Source: Erwinia endophytica
GTDB taxonomy: Bacteria > Pseudomonadota > Gammaproteobacteria > Enterobacterales > Enterobacteriaceae
DNA: 64,000 bases
NCBI RefSeq assembly: GCF_009295515.1
Contig: NZ_RQVV01000013.1
Span: 1-64,000 of the forward strand
Direction: 5' to 3'
Position 1 is the stretch's first letter. Every line of letters begins with the position of its first letter. A program made the position numbers and the translations under genes. The notes below the pieces were generated by a model. It ran no database searches. It worked only from the letters and a program-made list of their open reading frames with translations, and was not told where the DNA came from. Below are positions 52,618 to 61,938 of the stretch, in pieces.

Positions 52618-53652
52618 ATGTTCCCTTCCTCATTACCTAAACCTCGGGGCCTGGCGCCGCAGGCGGTTCCCGTCCTGCGCTGGGGCATTATTGGTCCTGG
52701 CTGGATTGCCGCGCATTTTGCCAAAGCATTGCAGGAAAAAACCACTCAGCGACTGGTTGCCGTCGCGGGGCGCCATCTGGATAAAGTCCGCGCCTTTGCT
52801 GAACAGTGGGCAATACCGCAGGCCTTTGGCGATGCTGATGAGATGCTGGCGCTGAAAGATCTGGATGTGGTGTACATTGCCACGCCGCATAACCATCACT
52901 TCCCCGACGGTATGAAAGCGCTGGGGGCGGGCAAACATGTATTGATTGAAAAGCCGCTGGCGCTGAATGCGCGCGAGGGGGCGGCATTACAGCAGAAGGC
53001 GCAGCGGCAGGGCGTGCTGTGTATGGAAGCGATGTGGTGCGATTTTACGCCGAAATATGACGTATTGCGCCAGTTGCTGGCTGACGGCGCGTTGGGCGAA
53101 TTGCATACGCTGATTGCCGATCACGGCGAGTTCTTTACTGCGGATCACCGCATTTTTAACGCCGACCTGGCGGGGGGGCCGATGCTCGATCTGGGCAGCT
53201 ACCTGGTGTCGTTGAGCGTGATGGTGGGCGGCGGCGCACCCGCAGAAATTATTGCTCGCGGACAGTCAGCAGAGCAGGGCGTTAATGGGCAGGTATCTAT
53301 GCTGATGCAACACCCCAATGGCATGCATTCAGTATTGCACACCACATTGTTCAGCAATACGCCTGGTGGAGCGGTGATTGCCGGGCGTGACGCCAGCATA
53401 GTGCTCGACGGACAGTTTTACGCACCGGGCGGTTTTGTCCTGACCTCCAGTCAGGGCAATAAAACCCTGCGTTGGGAAGAGCCGTTAAATCGTTATCAGC
53501 AGTTGTATCATGAGGCGGAACACGTCGCCTGGTGTATCGGCCAGGGGCGTACTGATTCTCCGCTTCGTCCGCTGGCGACGTCGTTAATCACGGTATCGAC
53601 GATGGATGAGGTGCGCAGACAACTGGGTATTGTCTTTAACGAAGAACGCTGA
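52618..53652 (+). CDS. second Gfo/Idh/MocA-family oxidoreductase
   Basis: A 344-residue dehydrogenase of the same superfamily but a different branch (trans-1,2-dihydrobenzene-diol dehydrogenase-like). The nucleotide fold is LRWGIIGPGWIAAHFAKAL, the signature is IEKPLALNAREGAAL and the active site lies around GGPMLDLGSYLVSLSVMV. AAGAAGGAGTTGCG supplies a strong ribosome site. Last structural gene of the unit; the divergence from its neighbour means they probably act on different intermediates. Confidence 0.84.
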   Translation: MFPSSLPKPRGLAPQAVPVLRWGIIGPGWIAAHFAKALQEKTTQRLVAVAGRHLDKVRAFAEQWAIPQAFGDADEMLALKDLDVVYIATPHNHHFPDGMKALGAGKHVLIEKPLALNAREGAALQQKAQRQGVLCMEAMWCDFTPKYDVLRQLLADGALGELHTLIADHGEFFTADHRIFNADLAGGPMLDLGSYLVSLSVMVGGGAPAEIIARGQSAEQGVNGQVSMLMQHPNGMHSVLHTTLFSNTPGGAVIAGRDASIVLDGQFYAPGGFVLTSSQGNKTLRWEEPLNRYQQLYHEAEHVAWCIGQGRTDSPLRPLATSLITVSTMDEVRRQLGIVFNEER

Positions 53653-53875
53653 GTTTGACCGTCTGGCGGAACACCCACCCCGTTGGGGGATTTTACTTTA
53701 GTCACGCCGCGTTGTGGCGCATGAGGAAAGGATCATCCAGGGCAAATTCTTTTCTCTGTCATGAGCCATTCCTGTCTGTCAGATCACCGTTCAGCAATAA
53801 AGTCATTGCCAAATTAGCGCGTTTGCTTACCCTGAAACAGGGCAGTTTTGACGGATTTCCCTCAACAGATAACCA

Positions 53876-54892
53876 ATGAAAACCATGACTCTTGACGAAC
53901 TGGCGCGCGTGTCGGGCGTCAGTGTGGCAACGGTGGATCGCGTACTGAATGAACGCGGCGGCGTCTCGCCACGGACGACGAAAAAAGTACTCCAGGCAGC
54001 ACGAGAAGCCGGGCTGAAGCGCATTCTGCCGGAGGAGCATCGCCAGCCATGGCAAATTGAGGTGATGCTGAGCGGCAATGATTCGTTCTTCTTTAAGCAA
54101 CTGGCCAGTGACTTTGCCACAGTAGCGACCGCTCTCGGCTACCGGCGCATTGTTTTGCATCGTACTTTCATTCCAGAATCTCGCCCGGATAAGCTCGCCG
54201 CCCACATTATTGCCAGTAGCCAGCGGTGTGACGGTCTGATCGTTTTTGCCCATGAACATCCGGCGATTTATGACGCACTGAGCGTATGCAAACGGCGAGG
54301 CGTGCCGGTGGTCACTCTGGTGACAGATTTACCTGGTGCTGAGCGGCTTTGTCATGTGGGGATTAATCAGTTGCAGGCGGGCCGAACGGCGGGACTGATG
54401 ATGGGGAATTTTCTAAAGCGGGAAGGTGAGGTGATTATGGTCAGCGGGCGATTTGAGTACAGCGCGCACCAGCAACGGATCCAGGGGTTTCGTGATGTGT
54501 TGCATGAACGTTTTCCACACCTTGTATTAAAGGAAGCGCTGGCCGGGCAGGAGAGCCGGAACACGATCAGTAAACTGCTGGAAAAACAGCTGGTGCAGTC
54601 GAAAACGGTGGTGGGGGTCTACAACACCGGGCTGGGCAATACCCAGGTAAGCGAGGCGCTGGCACGCCACCGGTTGACCGACTCCTGCATACTGATAACC
54701 CACGAGCTTTATGCCACGACCCGGGCGCTGTTTGCTAAAGGTACGTTAGCGCTGACCCTCGACCAGAATACCCGCCGTCATGCTCAATTGTCCGTTGATA
54801 TGTTGCTGCGTTACCTTGAAAAGGGAGTCGTGCCGGCAGCGCAAGACGGCAAGGTGAAATTTATGCTTTATACTGCCGAGAACTATCATTGA
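53876..54892 (+). CDS. LacI-family transcriptional regulator
   Basis: A 338-residue repressor/activator. The N-terminal LacI helix-turn-helix is MTLDELARVSGVSVATVDRV and LNERGGVSPRTTKKVLQAA; the rest is a periplasmic-binding-protein-like ligand domain. The VATVDRVLNERGGV variant is frequent in LacI regulators of inositol and polyol clusters. It lies about 220 bases downstream of the catabolic genes on the same strand, with its own spacer, and is the likely local regulator. Confidence 0.86.
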   Translation: MKTMTLDELARVSGVSVATVDRVLNERGGVSPRTTKKVLQAAREAGLKRILPEEHRQPWQIEVMLSGNDSFFFKQLASDFATVATALGYRRIVLHRTFIPESRPDKLAAHIIASSQRCDGLIVFAHEHPAIYDALSVCKRRGVPVVTLVTDLPGAERLCHVGINQLQAGRTAGLMMGNFLKREGEVIMVSGRFEYSAHQQRIQGFRDVLHERFPHLVLKEALAGQESRNTISKLLEKQLVQSKTVVGVYNTGLGNTQVSEALARHRLTDSCILITHELYATTRALFAKGTLALTLDQNTRRHAQLSVDMLLRYLEKGVVPAAQDGKVKFMLYTAENYH

Positions 54893-55678
54893 TCCGCCTC
54901 AAAAAACAGTATGGTATGAAAAGTTGTACATATAAAAATAAAGAATTTTTGTTTATGGTGAAAACACCGCTGAAATGCAAATCCTTCCACATATTTATCA
55001 GTTAAAGAATAATTTAAAAAAATAAAAAATATTTTTTGAAGACCGCTATCACCGACATTCAATGGATTACTCTCTCGGAGAGAATAGCCCTGCCGGGTGA
55101 ATAAATGGTTTTTAGCTGTCAATGTAAATATTTTTATTTCTTTTTGGTTAAATGCTAAGTTTTTTATTGAAATGCTATGAGTAAATAACATTACTTCTGC
55201 TCATGTTTGAGCAACATTCCTAACTATGTATTTACAAAAATTAGATATCTTTCGCATGAGAAATTTTCGCCTTATAGCACCGAAAAGTTGGAATGTGATA
55301 GATAAAAAAAGTAAGGTATTCTTTTATTTTTCAGTCTTTCTATTCCTGTTAACAACTTATTTTGTTTAGTCTAACCCAGTCAGATGAGTTCTCGGATCTC
55401 TAACGATGAAATCCAGACGGAGCTATTTTAGAGATTATCAGCATCAGGCCTTTAAATCCGATTCCAGCAGTAACATAAGATAAATATGCCTTCCGCCCGT
55501 GAGCAACCTGGTGCATGATCGTTGACGATATCGGGCTGTTTTTTTGGGCACCAGGAACACAAAGGTTGGCACGAATGTTACTCCCATTCAGCGAGACTGA
55601 CGGGGATTGCATTACCAAATTTTCCCCGTTATGCCTGCTCACTGGATGTCGTGGTTCTCATACATCGGCATGAGGAGA
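54893..55678. other. AT-rich intergenic region with unidentifiable remnants
   Basis: About 790 bases. The left 500 are very AT-rich. A GC-richer part at 55390-55640 contains an 80-codon minus-strand frame with no similarity I recognise and no ribosome site, so it is not called. It separates the polyol unit from the citrate locus. Confidence 0.4.
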
Positions 55679-56377
55679 TCACGCTGTCACGTGGACACGC
55701 CGGTATATTCGCCGCGGATGGCCAATTTTGCCGTACTTGCATTCCACGGTCAGGAAGCCGATTTCCACGCAATGTTCCAGATAGCGACGGGTGGTGGTTT
55801 TACTCAGTCCGGTTTCGTTCATCACCTCATCCACTGAAAAACAGCGCGTGGCCTGATGCTCAAACAATTTTTGCACCCGCGCCAGGGTACTCTCTTCAAT
55901 ACCTTTACTGCTGTTATCTTTGCGGTAATTTTTCGCCTGCAGTTGATAGAGTGAGTCAACATTGTGCTGGTCGACAATCTTCCATGTTTGCTGCTGTTCG
56001 GTGAATTGCACAAAACGCGCCAGCGACTGATTTAAACGTTTCCAGGAGACGGGTTTAAGAATGTAATCAAACGCGCCATTGCGGATAGCCTGGCTACAGG
56101 TGTCCATATCACTGGCGGCGGTGATGAAAATCACCGAACAGTTGGCGCGAATAATCAGTGGATCACTGATAAGCGTAATGCCTTTGCCATCCGGAAGAAA
56201 GTTATCGAGCAGAATCAGCCGCGATGAAGTCCTGTTCAGCAACACCCGCGCTTCAGCAAGGGAAGAGGCCATTCCCGCCAGTCTCAAACGCGGATGTTTG
56301 TTGATCAGCTCGGCATAAAGTTGAGCCAGTACATTTTCATCTTCTACTATCAGCACATCTATCAGTTCATGATACAT
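55679..56377 (-). CDS. citB: CitB, response regulator of citrate fermentation
   Basis: A 232-residue response regulator of the CitB/DcuR family. The receiver domain (1-120) has IVEDENVL, phospho-acceptor Asp58 in LILLDNFLPDG and Lys in YILKPVSW. The C-terminal helix-turn-helix is CFSVDEVMNETGLSKTTTRR with YLEHCVEIGFL. The ATG at 56377 gives the normal length; the longer frame overlaps the kinase gene. It overlaps the citA gene by 11 bases. It should bind the AT-rich repeats in the citA-citS interval. Confidence 0.88.
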   Translation of the reverse strand: MYHELIDVLIVEDENVLAQLYAELINKHPRLRLAGMASSLAEARVLLNRTSSRLILLDNFLPDGKGITLISDPLIIRANCSVIFITAASDMDTCSQAIRNGAFDYILKPVSWKRLNQSLARFVQFTEQQQTWKIVDQHNVDSLYQLQAKNYRKDNSSKGIEESTLARVQKLFEHQATRCFSVDEVMNETGLSKTTTRRYLEHCVEIGFLTVECKYGKIGHPRRIYRRVHVTA

Positions 56378-58007
56378 AATTTTGATCTTCCATGAAGAGA
56401 ACGGGGTGAGGGGCGGCATTGCTCGTTTCAGGAATAAACACAGAGAAAGTGGTGCCGCATGGCAGGTTAGCGGAGATATCGATCGAACCACCCGCGTGAG
56501 TGACATAACTGGCGATGAGATACAGACCAATACCATGATCGCCACTGCGTTTGGTGGTTATCCCGCGTTCAAAAATCCGTTCACGTATCGCCGGGTCGAT
56601 ACCGATACCGTGATCCATTACCTCAATAATCAGTTCCCGACGATTAAGCAGGATCAACACTTCCACCGGAGCATGGGGCGGAATAGCGCGCTGAGTGGCC
56701 TCGATAGCGTTATCCAGCAAATTACCAATGATCGAAATCAGCTCGGCTTCGCCAAGAGAATGGCAAGCCTTTTCCATACTGCACAGTGGGTCAAAGATCA
56801 GTGCAATGCCTTTTTCTTGTGCGTGTGCGGCTTTACCAAGTAGCAACCCGCATAATGTCGGTGAGCTAAAGCGTGCAGAGACAAAGTCCAACAGTGCCTG
56901 CGCGTGTTCCGACTGCGACTGAATGTAATGTAGCGCTTCATCATAGCGTTCCATATGCAACAGACCGGAAAGTGTCGTCATGCGGTTTAGTGACTCGTGG
57001 CGCATAATGCGCAGATTATCAACATAGCGTTTTACCTGACTGAGCTGAACGCTCAGCGTGTCGATTTCATTACGATCACGAAAGGTGATAACCCATCCCT
57101 GCAACTTGTCCTCCAGCATAATGCGTACCCTGCTGGCGATCACCGTTAGCTGATTGAAGTGGCAGATTTCGTCATGCGTATCGTTTTTCAGCATCACTTT
57201 CCGGGTGAAAAACGTGACCGGAGCAATCACCTCGCCGATGGTCTGTCCGCACAGGGCCTCGGTGGATTGGCTTAAGTCCAGCAAATGGCGTGCCGCCTGG
57301 TTGATCACTTCAATACGCCGTTCGCTGTCGAGAGCTATCACCCCTTCATAAATGGACTCCATCATGGCTTTTTGCTGTCGTACCAGCAGACCAATTTCGC
57401 GAGGTTCCAGCGAAAAAATCTGCTTTTTAATGCTGCGAGTGAAAAACCAGGAAAAGATAAACAGCGCCGCCAGTAATAATATGATGACAATAGAGATATT
57501 GAGCACTTTGTCCAGGGTGATGACATCGAGGTGGCGAGTCAGATAACCGACCGAGACAATACCGATCACCTGTCCACCATCGTCAAAAATCGGTGCCTTG
57601 CTACGGAGCGAAATACCAAGACCTCCTTCGCGGATGGTAATAGTACTGCGTCCTTGCAGTACGTCTTCATTATCTCCGCCTTCCAGCGGTTTCCCGACTA
57701 CATCGGCACGTACTGAATGAAATAGGTGAATACCTTTGTTATCGCCAATAACAATAAAACTCGCATCGCTGTGTGATACGACTTTTTTCATAAACTGGGT
57801 GAGTGCTGGAATATCTTTTTCGCTAATGGCTTTGCGTAACATTGGAATGATAGCTATTTCTTCTGCCTGTATTTTGGCTCTGGAACTCATTTCCTGGTAT
57901 AGCTGTCGACCCACGTCCTGATAATGAAAAATACCAAGGAGAGTTAAAATAATAGAGAAAAAAAGTATCAGGTAAATAAAAAGTTTAATTTGGAAAGAGA
58001 CTTTCAT
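56367..58007 (-). CDS. citA: CitA, citrate-sensing histidine kinase
   Basis: A 546-residue membrane kinase (an alternative GTG start at 58025 would add 6 residues). It has two membrane segments (about 5-27 and 170-190) around a periplasmic PAS-type sensor domain (EEIAIIPMLRKAI, DASFIVIGDNKGIHLFHS). A cytoplasmic PAS domain follows, then the phospho-accepting His in IMRHESLNRM and an ATPase domain (ISIIGNLLDNAIEAT, DHGIGIDP, GDHGIGLYLI). The length matches Klebsiella CitA. It is divergent from citS. Confidence 0.88.
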   Translation of the reverse strand: MKVSFQIKLFIYLILFFSIILTLLGIFHYQDVGRQLYQEMSSRAKIQAEEIAIIPMLRKAISEKDIPALTQFMKKVVSHSDASFIVIGDNKGIHLFHSVRADVVGKPLEGGDNEDVLQGRSTITIREGGLGISLRSKAPIFDDGGQVIGIVSVGYLTRHLDVITLDKVLNISIVIILLLAALFIFSWFFTRSIKKQIFSLEPREIGLLVRQQKAMMESIYEGVIALDSERRIEVINQAARHLLDLSQSTEALCGQTIGEVIAPVTFFTRKVMLKNDTHDEICHFNQLTVIASRVRIMLEDKLQGWVITFRDRNEIDTLSVQLSQVKRYVDNLRIMRHESLNRMTTLSGLLHMERYDEALHYIQSQSEHAQALLDFVSARFSSPTLCGLLLGKAAHAQEKGIALIFDPLCSMEKACHSLGEAELISIIGNLLDNAIEATQRAIPPHAPVEVLILLNRRELIIEVMDHGIGIDPAIRERIFERGITTKRSGDHGIGLYLIASYVTHAGGSIDISANLPCGTTFSVFIPETSNAAPHPVLFMEDQNYVS

Positions 58008-58025
58008 AACAGAATACACAGTCAC

Positions 58026-58337
58026 CAGGAAAGCGCCAATGTATCATCTTTTGATATGGACGCACGTTGTTTTCCAAATACTTGTGATCCCTTGCACAAT
58101 CAGGCTTAAGGTCTGAAAGATAAACTACTTTATTCACAATTTTCAAATGTTATGAAATTGTCTTCTCTATATAAAAAACCATAAAAACCACGGAAATAAT
58201 TAAGGCCGAAATCACATGGAGTAAAAAACCATAAAAACCATAAATACCATTAAAATTCTTACTTATTATGCTTTTTCTCACATTACGTATCTGTCTGGCC
58301 TTTTACCCTGTAAGCACAAAGATAACAACGGGGCTTA
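58026..58337. other. divergent citA/citS control region
   Basis: About 310 bases, AT-rich, with a 19-base direct repeat (58172-58190 and 58222-58240) described separately. No gene is present. Confidence 0.6.
58172..58240. promoter_or_regulatory. two 19-base direct repeats, candidate CitB operators
   Basis: TAAAAAACCATAAAAACCA occurs at 58172-58190 and, identically, at 58222-58240, exactly 50 bases apart, followed by a partial third unit TAAATACCAT (58241-58250). The position between citA and citS and the AT-rich sequence fit phosphorylated CitB binding. The last unit lies about 90 bases before citS. Confidence 0.55.
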
Positions 58338-59705
58338 ATGATGAGTACAACGGATGATGCAATGACGATGACCTCTGAAACGCTGACGATTAAAAAAACG
58401 TCACTGAAGGAGAAGTGGTGGCACATTATGGATACCTGGAAGGTAGGGATTATTCCACTGCCTTTATTTCTACTGGCTGGCGTATTAATTGCCATCGACT
58501 GCCTTTATGGCTCGTTGCCCAGTGATATTGTGGTGATGGTCGCCACGCTGGCGTTCTTCGGTTTTGCCTGCGGCGAGTTCGGTAAACGTCTGCCGATCGT
58601 CGGTAAATTAGGGGCGGCGGCGATCTGCGCGACCTTTATTCCGTCGGCCATGGTCTATTATGGTTTATTGCCGGATACGGTGGTTGAATCCACCACCCGG
58701 TTTTACAAATCCACCAATATTCTCTATCTCTACATTTGCTGCATTATTGTCGGCAGTATTATGAGCATGAATCGCGATACGTTGATTCAGGGCTTCATGC
58801 GTATCTTCTTCCCGATGCTCTGCGGTGAAATCGTTGGCATGTTGGTGGGAATGGGCGTGGGGCTGTCACTGGGGATGGAACCGTTCCAGATCTTCTTCTT
58901 TATCATTCTGCCGATTATGGCCGGCGGGGTGGGAGAAGGCGCTATTCCGCTCTCTATTGGTTATGCCGCATTGTTGCATATGGAGCAGGGCGTTGCGCTC
59001 GGGCGTATATTGCCGATGGTGATGCTCGGTAGCCTGACCGCCATCATTATTTCCGGTTGCCTGAACCAACTGGGTAAACGTTTCCCACATCTGACTGGTG
59101 AAGGGCAATTGATGCCTGACCGCAGAAATGTTGACCAACCCACCGCATCCGCGCCGTTGTTCTCCGCTAAAACCGATGTCACCACTATCGCGGCAGGTGT
59201 TCTGCTGGCGGTACTGCTGTATATGATCGGGATGCTCGGCCATAAATTGATTGGCTTGCCCGCACCGGTTGGCATGTTGTTTGTCGCGGTACTGATCAAG
59301 CTGGTACACGGCGTATCTCCGCGCCTGCTGGAAGGTTCCCAGGTGGTGTACAAATTCTTCCAGACCTCCGTGACTTATCCCATCCTTTTTGCTGTTGGTG
59401 TGGCGATTACGCCATGGCAAGAACTGCTACATGCTTTTACTCTCAATAACCTGTTGGTGATTGTGAGTACGGTCTCCGCACTGGTCGCGACAGGCTTTGT
59501 GGTGGGTAAAAAGATCGGCATGCATCCTATTGATGTGGCCATTATTTCCTGCTGTCAGAGTGGTCAGGGCGGGACCGGGGATGTGGCGATTCTCACGGCG
59601 GGAAACCGCATGAGTCTGATGCCGTTTGCCCAGATAGCCACTCGTATTGGCGGGGCTATCAACGTGTCGGTATCGCTGCTGGTTCTTGGCAATTTCCTTA
59701 TTTGA
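58338..59705 (+). CDS. citS: CitS, citrate/sodium symporter (2-hydroxycarboxylate transporter family)
   Basis: A 455-residue inner-membrane transporter. Both re-entrant-loop signatures of the 2HCT family are present: MAGGVGEGAIPLSIGYAALL and CQSGQGGTGDVAILTAGNRM. KWWHIMDTWKVGIIPLPLFLLAG is a typical opening. It imports citrate with sodium. Two ATGs (58338, 58341) are possible starts. It leads the citrate operon and is divergent from citA. Confidence 0.9.
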   Translation: MMSTTDDAMTMTSETLTIKKTSLKEKWWHIMDTWKVGIIPLPLFLLAGVLIAIDCLYGSLPSDIVVMVATLAFFGFACGEFGKRLPIVGKLGAAAICATFIPSAMVYYGLLPDTVVESTTRFYKSTNILYLYICCIIVGSIMSMNRDTLIQGFMRIFFPMLCGEIVGMLVGMGVGLSLGMEPFQIFFFIILPIMAGGVGEGAIPLSIGYAALLHMEQGVALGRILPMVMLGSLTAIIISGCLNQLGKRFPHLTGEGQLMPDRRNVDQPTASAPLFSAKTDVTTIAAGVLLAVLLYMIGMLGHKLIGLPAPVGMLFVAVLIKLVHGVSPRLLEGSQVVYKFFQTSVTYPILFAVGVAITPWQELLHAFTLNNLLVIVSTVSALVATGFVVGKKIGMHPIDVAIISCCQSGQGGTGDVAILTAGNRMSLMPFAQIATRIGGAINVSVSLLVLGNFLI

Positions 59706-59727
59706 CAGGTGTATTACAGGAACGAAT

Positions 59728-60591
59728 ATGAAACTCGCAAGCTTTATCTATCAAGGGATCCGTAGCTACGGCATCGTCAGGGACGATGGCGTGGTTAATC
59801 TGGGGGCGCGGCTTGGCAATCGCTATGTTGATTTGAAATCGCTGCTCGCGGCTAACGCGCTGGATGAGGCGCAACGATTGAGTGGTGAGGCGATAGATAT
59901 TCATTTTGACGCGATCGAATTTCTGCCGGTAATCGATAACCCAGGGAAAATTCTCTGTGTCGGCATGAATTACGCCGAAAAGCGCAAAGAATTCGATCAA
60001 CACAACCCGGCGCCGACATTGTTCGTCCGCTTTGCGGACTCACAAACCGGCCATAACACCCCCATTCTGAAACCACGTTACTCCAGTGAGTTTGACTATG
60101 AAGGTGAGCTGGCGGTGATCATCGGGACCGGTGGCGAAGATATTCCCCGAGAGGTTGCGCTCAGCCATGTCGCTGGCTACAGCTGCTATATGGATGGTTC
60201 CGCGCGTGACTGGCAGCATAGCTGGTTTACCGCAGGAAAAAACTGGCGGCAGACCGGCGCATTTGGTCCGTGGATGACCACGGCCGATGAGATCCCGGAT
60301 CCGCATCAACTGGCGATCCGTACCTGGTTGAATGGCCACATGGTACAGGACGATAACACTTGCCACATGATCCATCAGGTTGCCGAGCTTATCGAATACA
60401 TCAGTACCTTTACTCGCCTGGCGCCTGGTGACGTGATCATCACTGGTTCGCCTGGCGGAGTGGGAAAGAAACGTAACCCGCCGCTCTTTATGCAGGCAGG
60501 TGATTGTATTGAAGTGGAGATCGAAAACATCGGCCACCTCAGTAACGTGATTATCGATGCGCCAGCTCATGCGTTGACGGCGGCGCACTAA
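59728..60591 (+). CDS. fumarylacetoacetate-hydrolase-family protein in the citrate operon
   Basis: A 287-residue protein of the FAH superfamily. The core has LCVGMNYAEKRKEF, SSEFDYEGELAVIIG (metal-binding Glu residues), GYSCYMDGSARDWQ and DVIITGSPGGVGKKRNPPLFMQAGD. Its best guess is an oxaloacetate decarboxylase or tautomerase, because some FAH proteins (FAHD1 and FAHD2 types) act on oxaloacetate and this gene lies between citS and citC. The ATG at 59728 follows AGGAACGAAT and comes 22 bases after citS. Classical citrate clusters have oadGAB for the same step, and no oad gene is in the window. The function is an inference. Confidence 0.8.
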   Translation: MKLASFIYQGIRSYGIVRDDGVVNLGARLGNRYVDLKSLLAANALDEAQRLSGEAIDIHFDAIEFLPVIDNPGKILCVGMNYAEKRKEFDQHNPAPTLFVRFADSQTGHNTPILKPRYSSEFDYEGELAVIIGTGGEDIPREVALSHVAGYSCYMDGSARDWQHSWFTAGKNWRQTGAFGPWMTTADEIPDPHQLAIRTWLNGHMVQDDNTCHMIHQVAELIEYISTFTRLAPGDVIITGSPGGVGKKRNPPLFMQAGDCIEVEIENIGHLSNVIIDAPAHALTAAH

Positions 60592-60607
60592 GGATCAAGG
60601 CAATACA

Positions 60608-61648
60608 ATGCAAGCACAATGGCCGATTGATTTCCGCGTGGTGGAAGTGAACCGCAACCCTCGCTCGCTGGCCGCGATCCGCACCTTGCTCTCCGGCAAT
60701 GGACTGGGTCTGGACCGTGACATCACCACCTTTGTTGCCGCCTGGTCGGGAGAGCGGTTGATGGGGTGCGCTGGTCTTGCCGCCAATGTTATCAAGTGTG
60801 TGGTAGTGGATGAACAACTGCGTGGTGAAAACCTCAGTGCGCGGCTGCTGGCGGAAGTGGAACAGCTTGCGCTGGCTCGCGGACATTTTCATCTGTTTCT
60901 GTATACCCGTTCCTGTCACCGGGAGCGTTTTCAGCACAATGGTTTCTGGCCCATCGCCGAGAGCTCTAACCATGCACTCCTGATGGAGAACACGCCGCAG
61001 GGCCTCCAGCGTTACTGTCGTTCGCTACAGGCAAGTCGTATGCCGGGACAGCGTATTGGCGCGATAGTGATGAACGCCAATCCTTTTACTCTGGGACACC
61101 GTTATTTGGTGGAGCAGGCTGCGCGAGCATGCGACTGGTTACAGTTGTTTGTCGTGCGTGAAGACGCGTCGTTCTTTCCCTTCTCGACCCGGTTGAAAAT
61201 GGTACAAGCGGGCGTGGCTCATCTGCCGAATGTCACGGTACATCAAGGTTCTCACTACATTATCTCCCGCGCTACTTTTCCTGCCTACTTCCTGAAAGAG
61301 CACAGTGAAGTGCAACAGGCGTGGAGTGAGATAGATCTGCTTATTTTTCGCAATGCGATAGCCCCGGCGCTGGGGATTACTCATCGCTTCATCGGCAGCG
61401 AGCCGTTTTGTGAAATAACCCGGCAGTACAATCAATCTATGCACCAGTTATTAGCGGGAGCGGTAGATGTCGTGGAGATCCAACGGATTAGCACTGCCGG
61501 TCATGTTATTTCCGCATCGGAAGTGCGTCGTTTACTTAACACTCAGCAGTTTTCCAGACTTCGGGACATGGTGCCGGATACCACTTTCGCGTATCTCGAC
61601 CCTTGTTACCGTGCGGAACTCGCTGAGGAATCAGGAATATCGTTATGA
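60608..61648 (+). CDS. citC: CitC, [citrate (pro-3S)-lyase] ligase
   Basis: A 346-residue enzyme that acetylates the phosphoribosyl-dephospho-CoA arm of citrate lyase to activate it. An N-terminal GNAT-like domain (about 10-130) precedes the nucleotidyl-transferase-like domain with GAIVMNANPFTLGHRYLVEQ and ISASEVRRLL. It begins 16 bases after the FAH gene and overlaps citD by 4 bases. The length fits the family. Confidence 0.9.
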   Translation: MQAQWPIDFRVVEVNRNPRSLAAIRTLLSGNGLGLDRDITTFVAAWSGERLMGCAGLAANVIKCVVVDEQLRGENLSARLLAEVEQLALARGHFHLFLYTRSCHRERFQHNGFWPIAESSNHALLMENTPQGLQRYCRSLQASRMPGQRIGAIVMNANPFTLGHRYLVEQAARACDWLQLFVVREDASFFPFSTRLKMVQAGVAHLPNVTVHQGSHYIISRATFPAYFLKEHSEVQQAWSEIDLLIFRNAIAPALGITHRFIGSEPFCEITRQYNQSMHQLLAGAVDVVEIQRISTAGHVISASEVRRLLNTQQFSRLRDMVPDTTFAYLDPCYRAELAEESGISL

Positions 61649-61938
61649 ATATTGTGAGGGAAGCACTGGTCGGGACGTTGGAGTCCAGTGACCTGAGGGT
61701 GAAAGTTGCCCCCGCCGCAGGTGAGCTGGATATTGTTATTCACAGCGAAGTGATCAAACAGTTTGGTGATCAGATCCACCAGGTGGTGAACGCCACATTG
61801 CGTGCAATGGAGGTGAATCAGGGGTTGATCATTATTGAAGATAAAGGCGCGCTGGATTGTGTGATCCGCGCTCGTCTGCAAAGCGCTATTCTGCGTGCCG
61901 CCGATGTCAGTGAGAGCGACTGGGGGAAACTGCTGTGA
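61645..61938 (+). CDS. citD: CitD, citrate lyase acyl-carrier protein (gamma subunit)
   Basis: A 97-residue acyl carrier. The prosthetic group attaches to Ser14 in [10 protein letters not shown], and the rest of the small fold ([29 protein letters not shown]) is conserved. Overlaps at both ends (ATGA and GTGA junctions) show tight coupling with citC and citE. Confidence 0.93.
   Translation: MNIVREALVGTLESSDLRVKVAPAAGELDIVIHSEVIKQFGDQIHQVVNATLRAMEVNQGLIIIEDKGALDCVIRARLQSAILRAADVSESDWGKLL

Noticed and set aside
55400-55642. 80-codon minus-strand frame next to citB
   Set aside because: I could not assign it to a family and it has no ribosome site; it may be a remnant.
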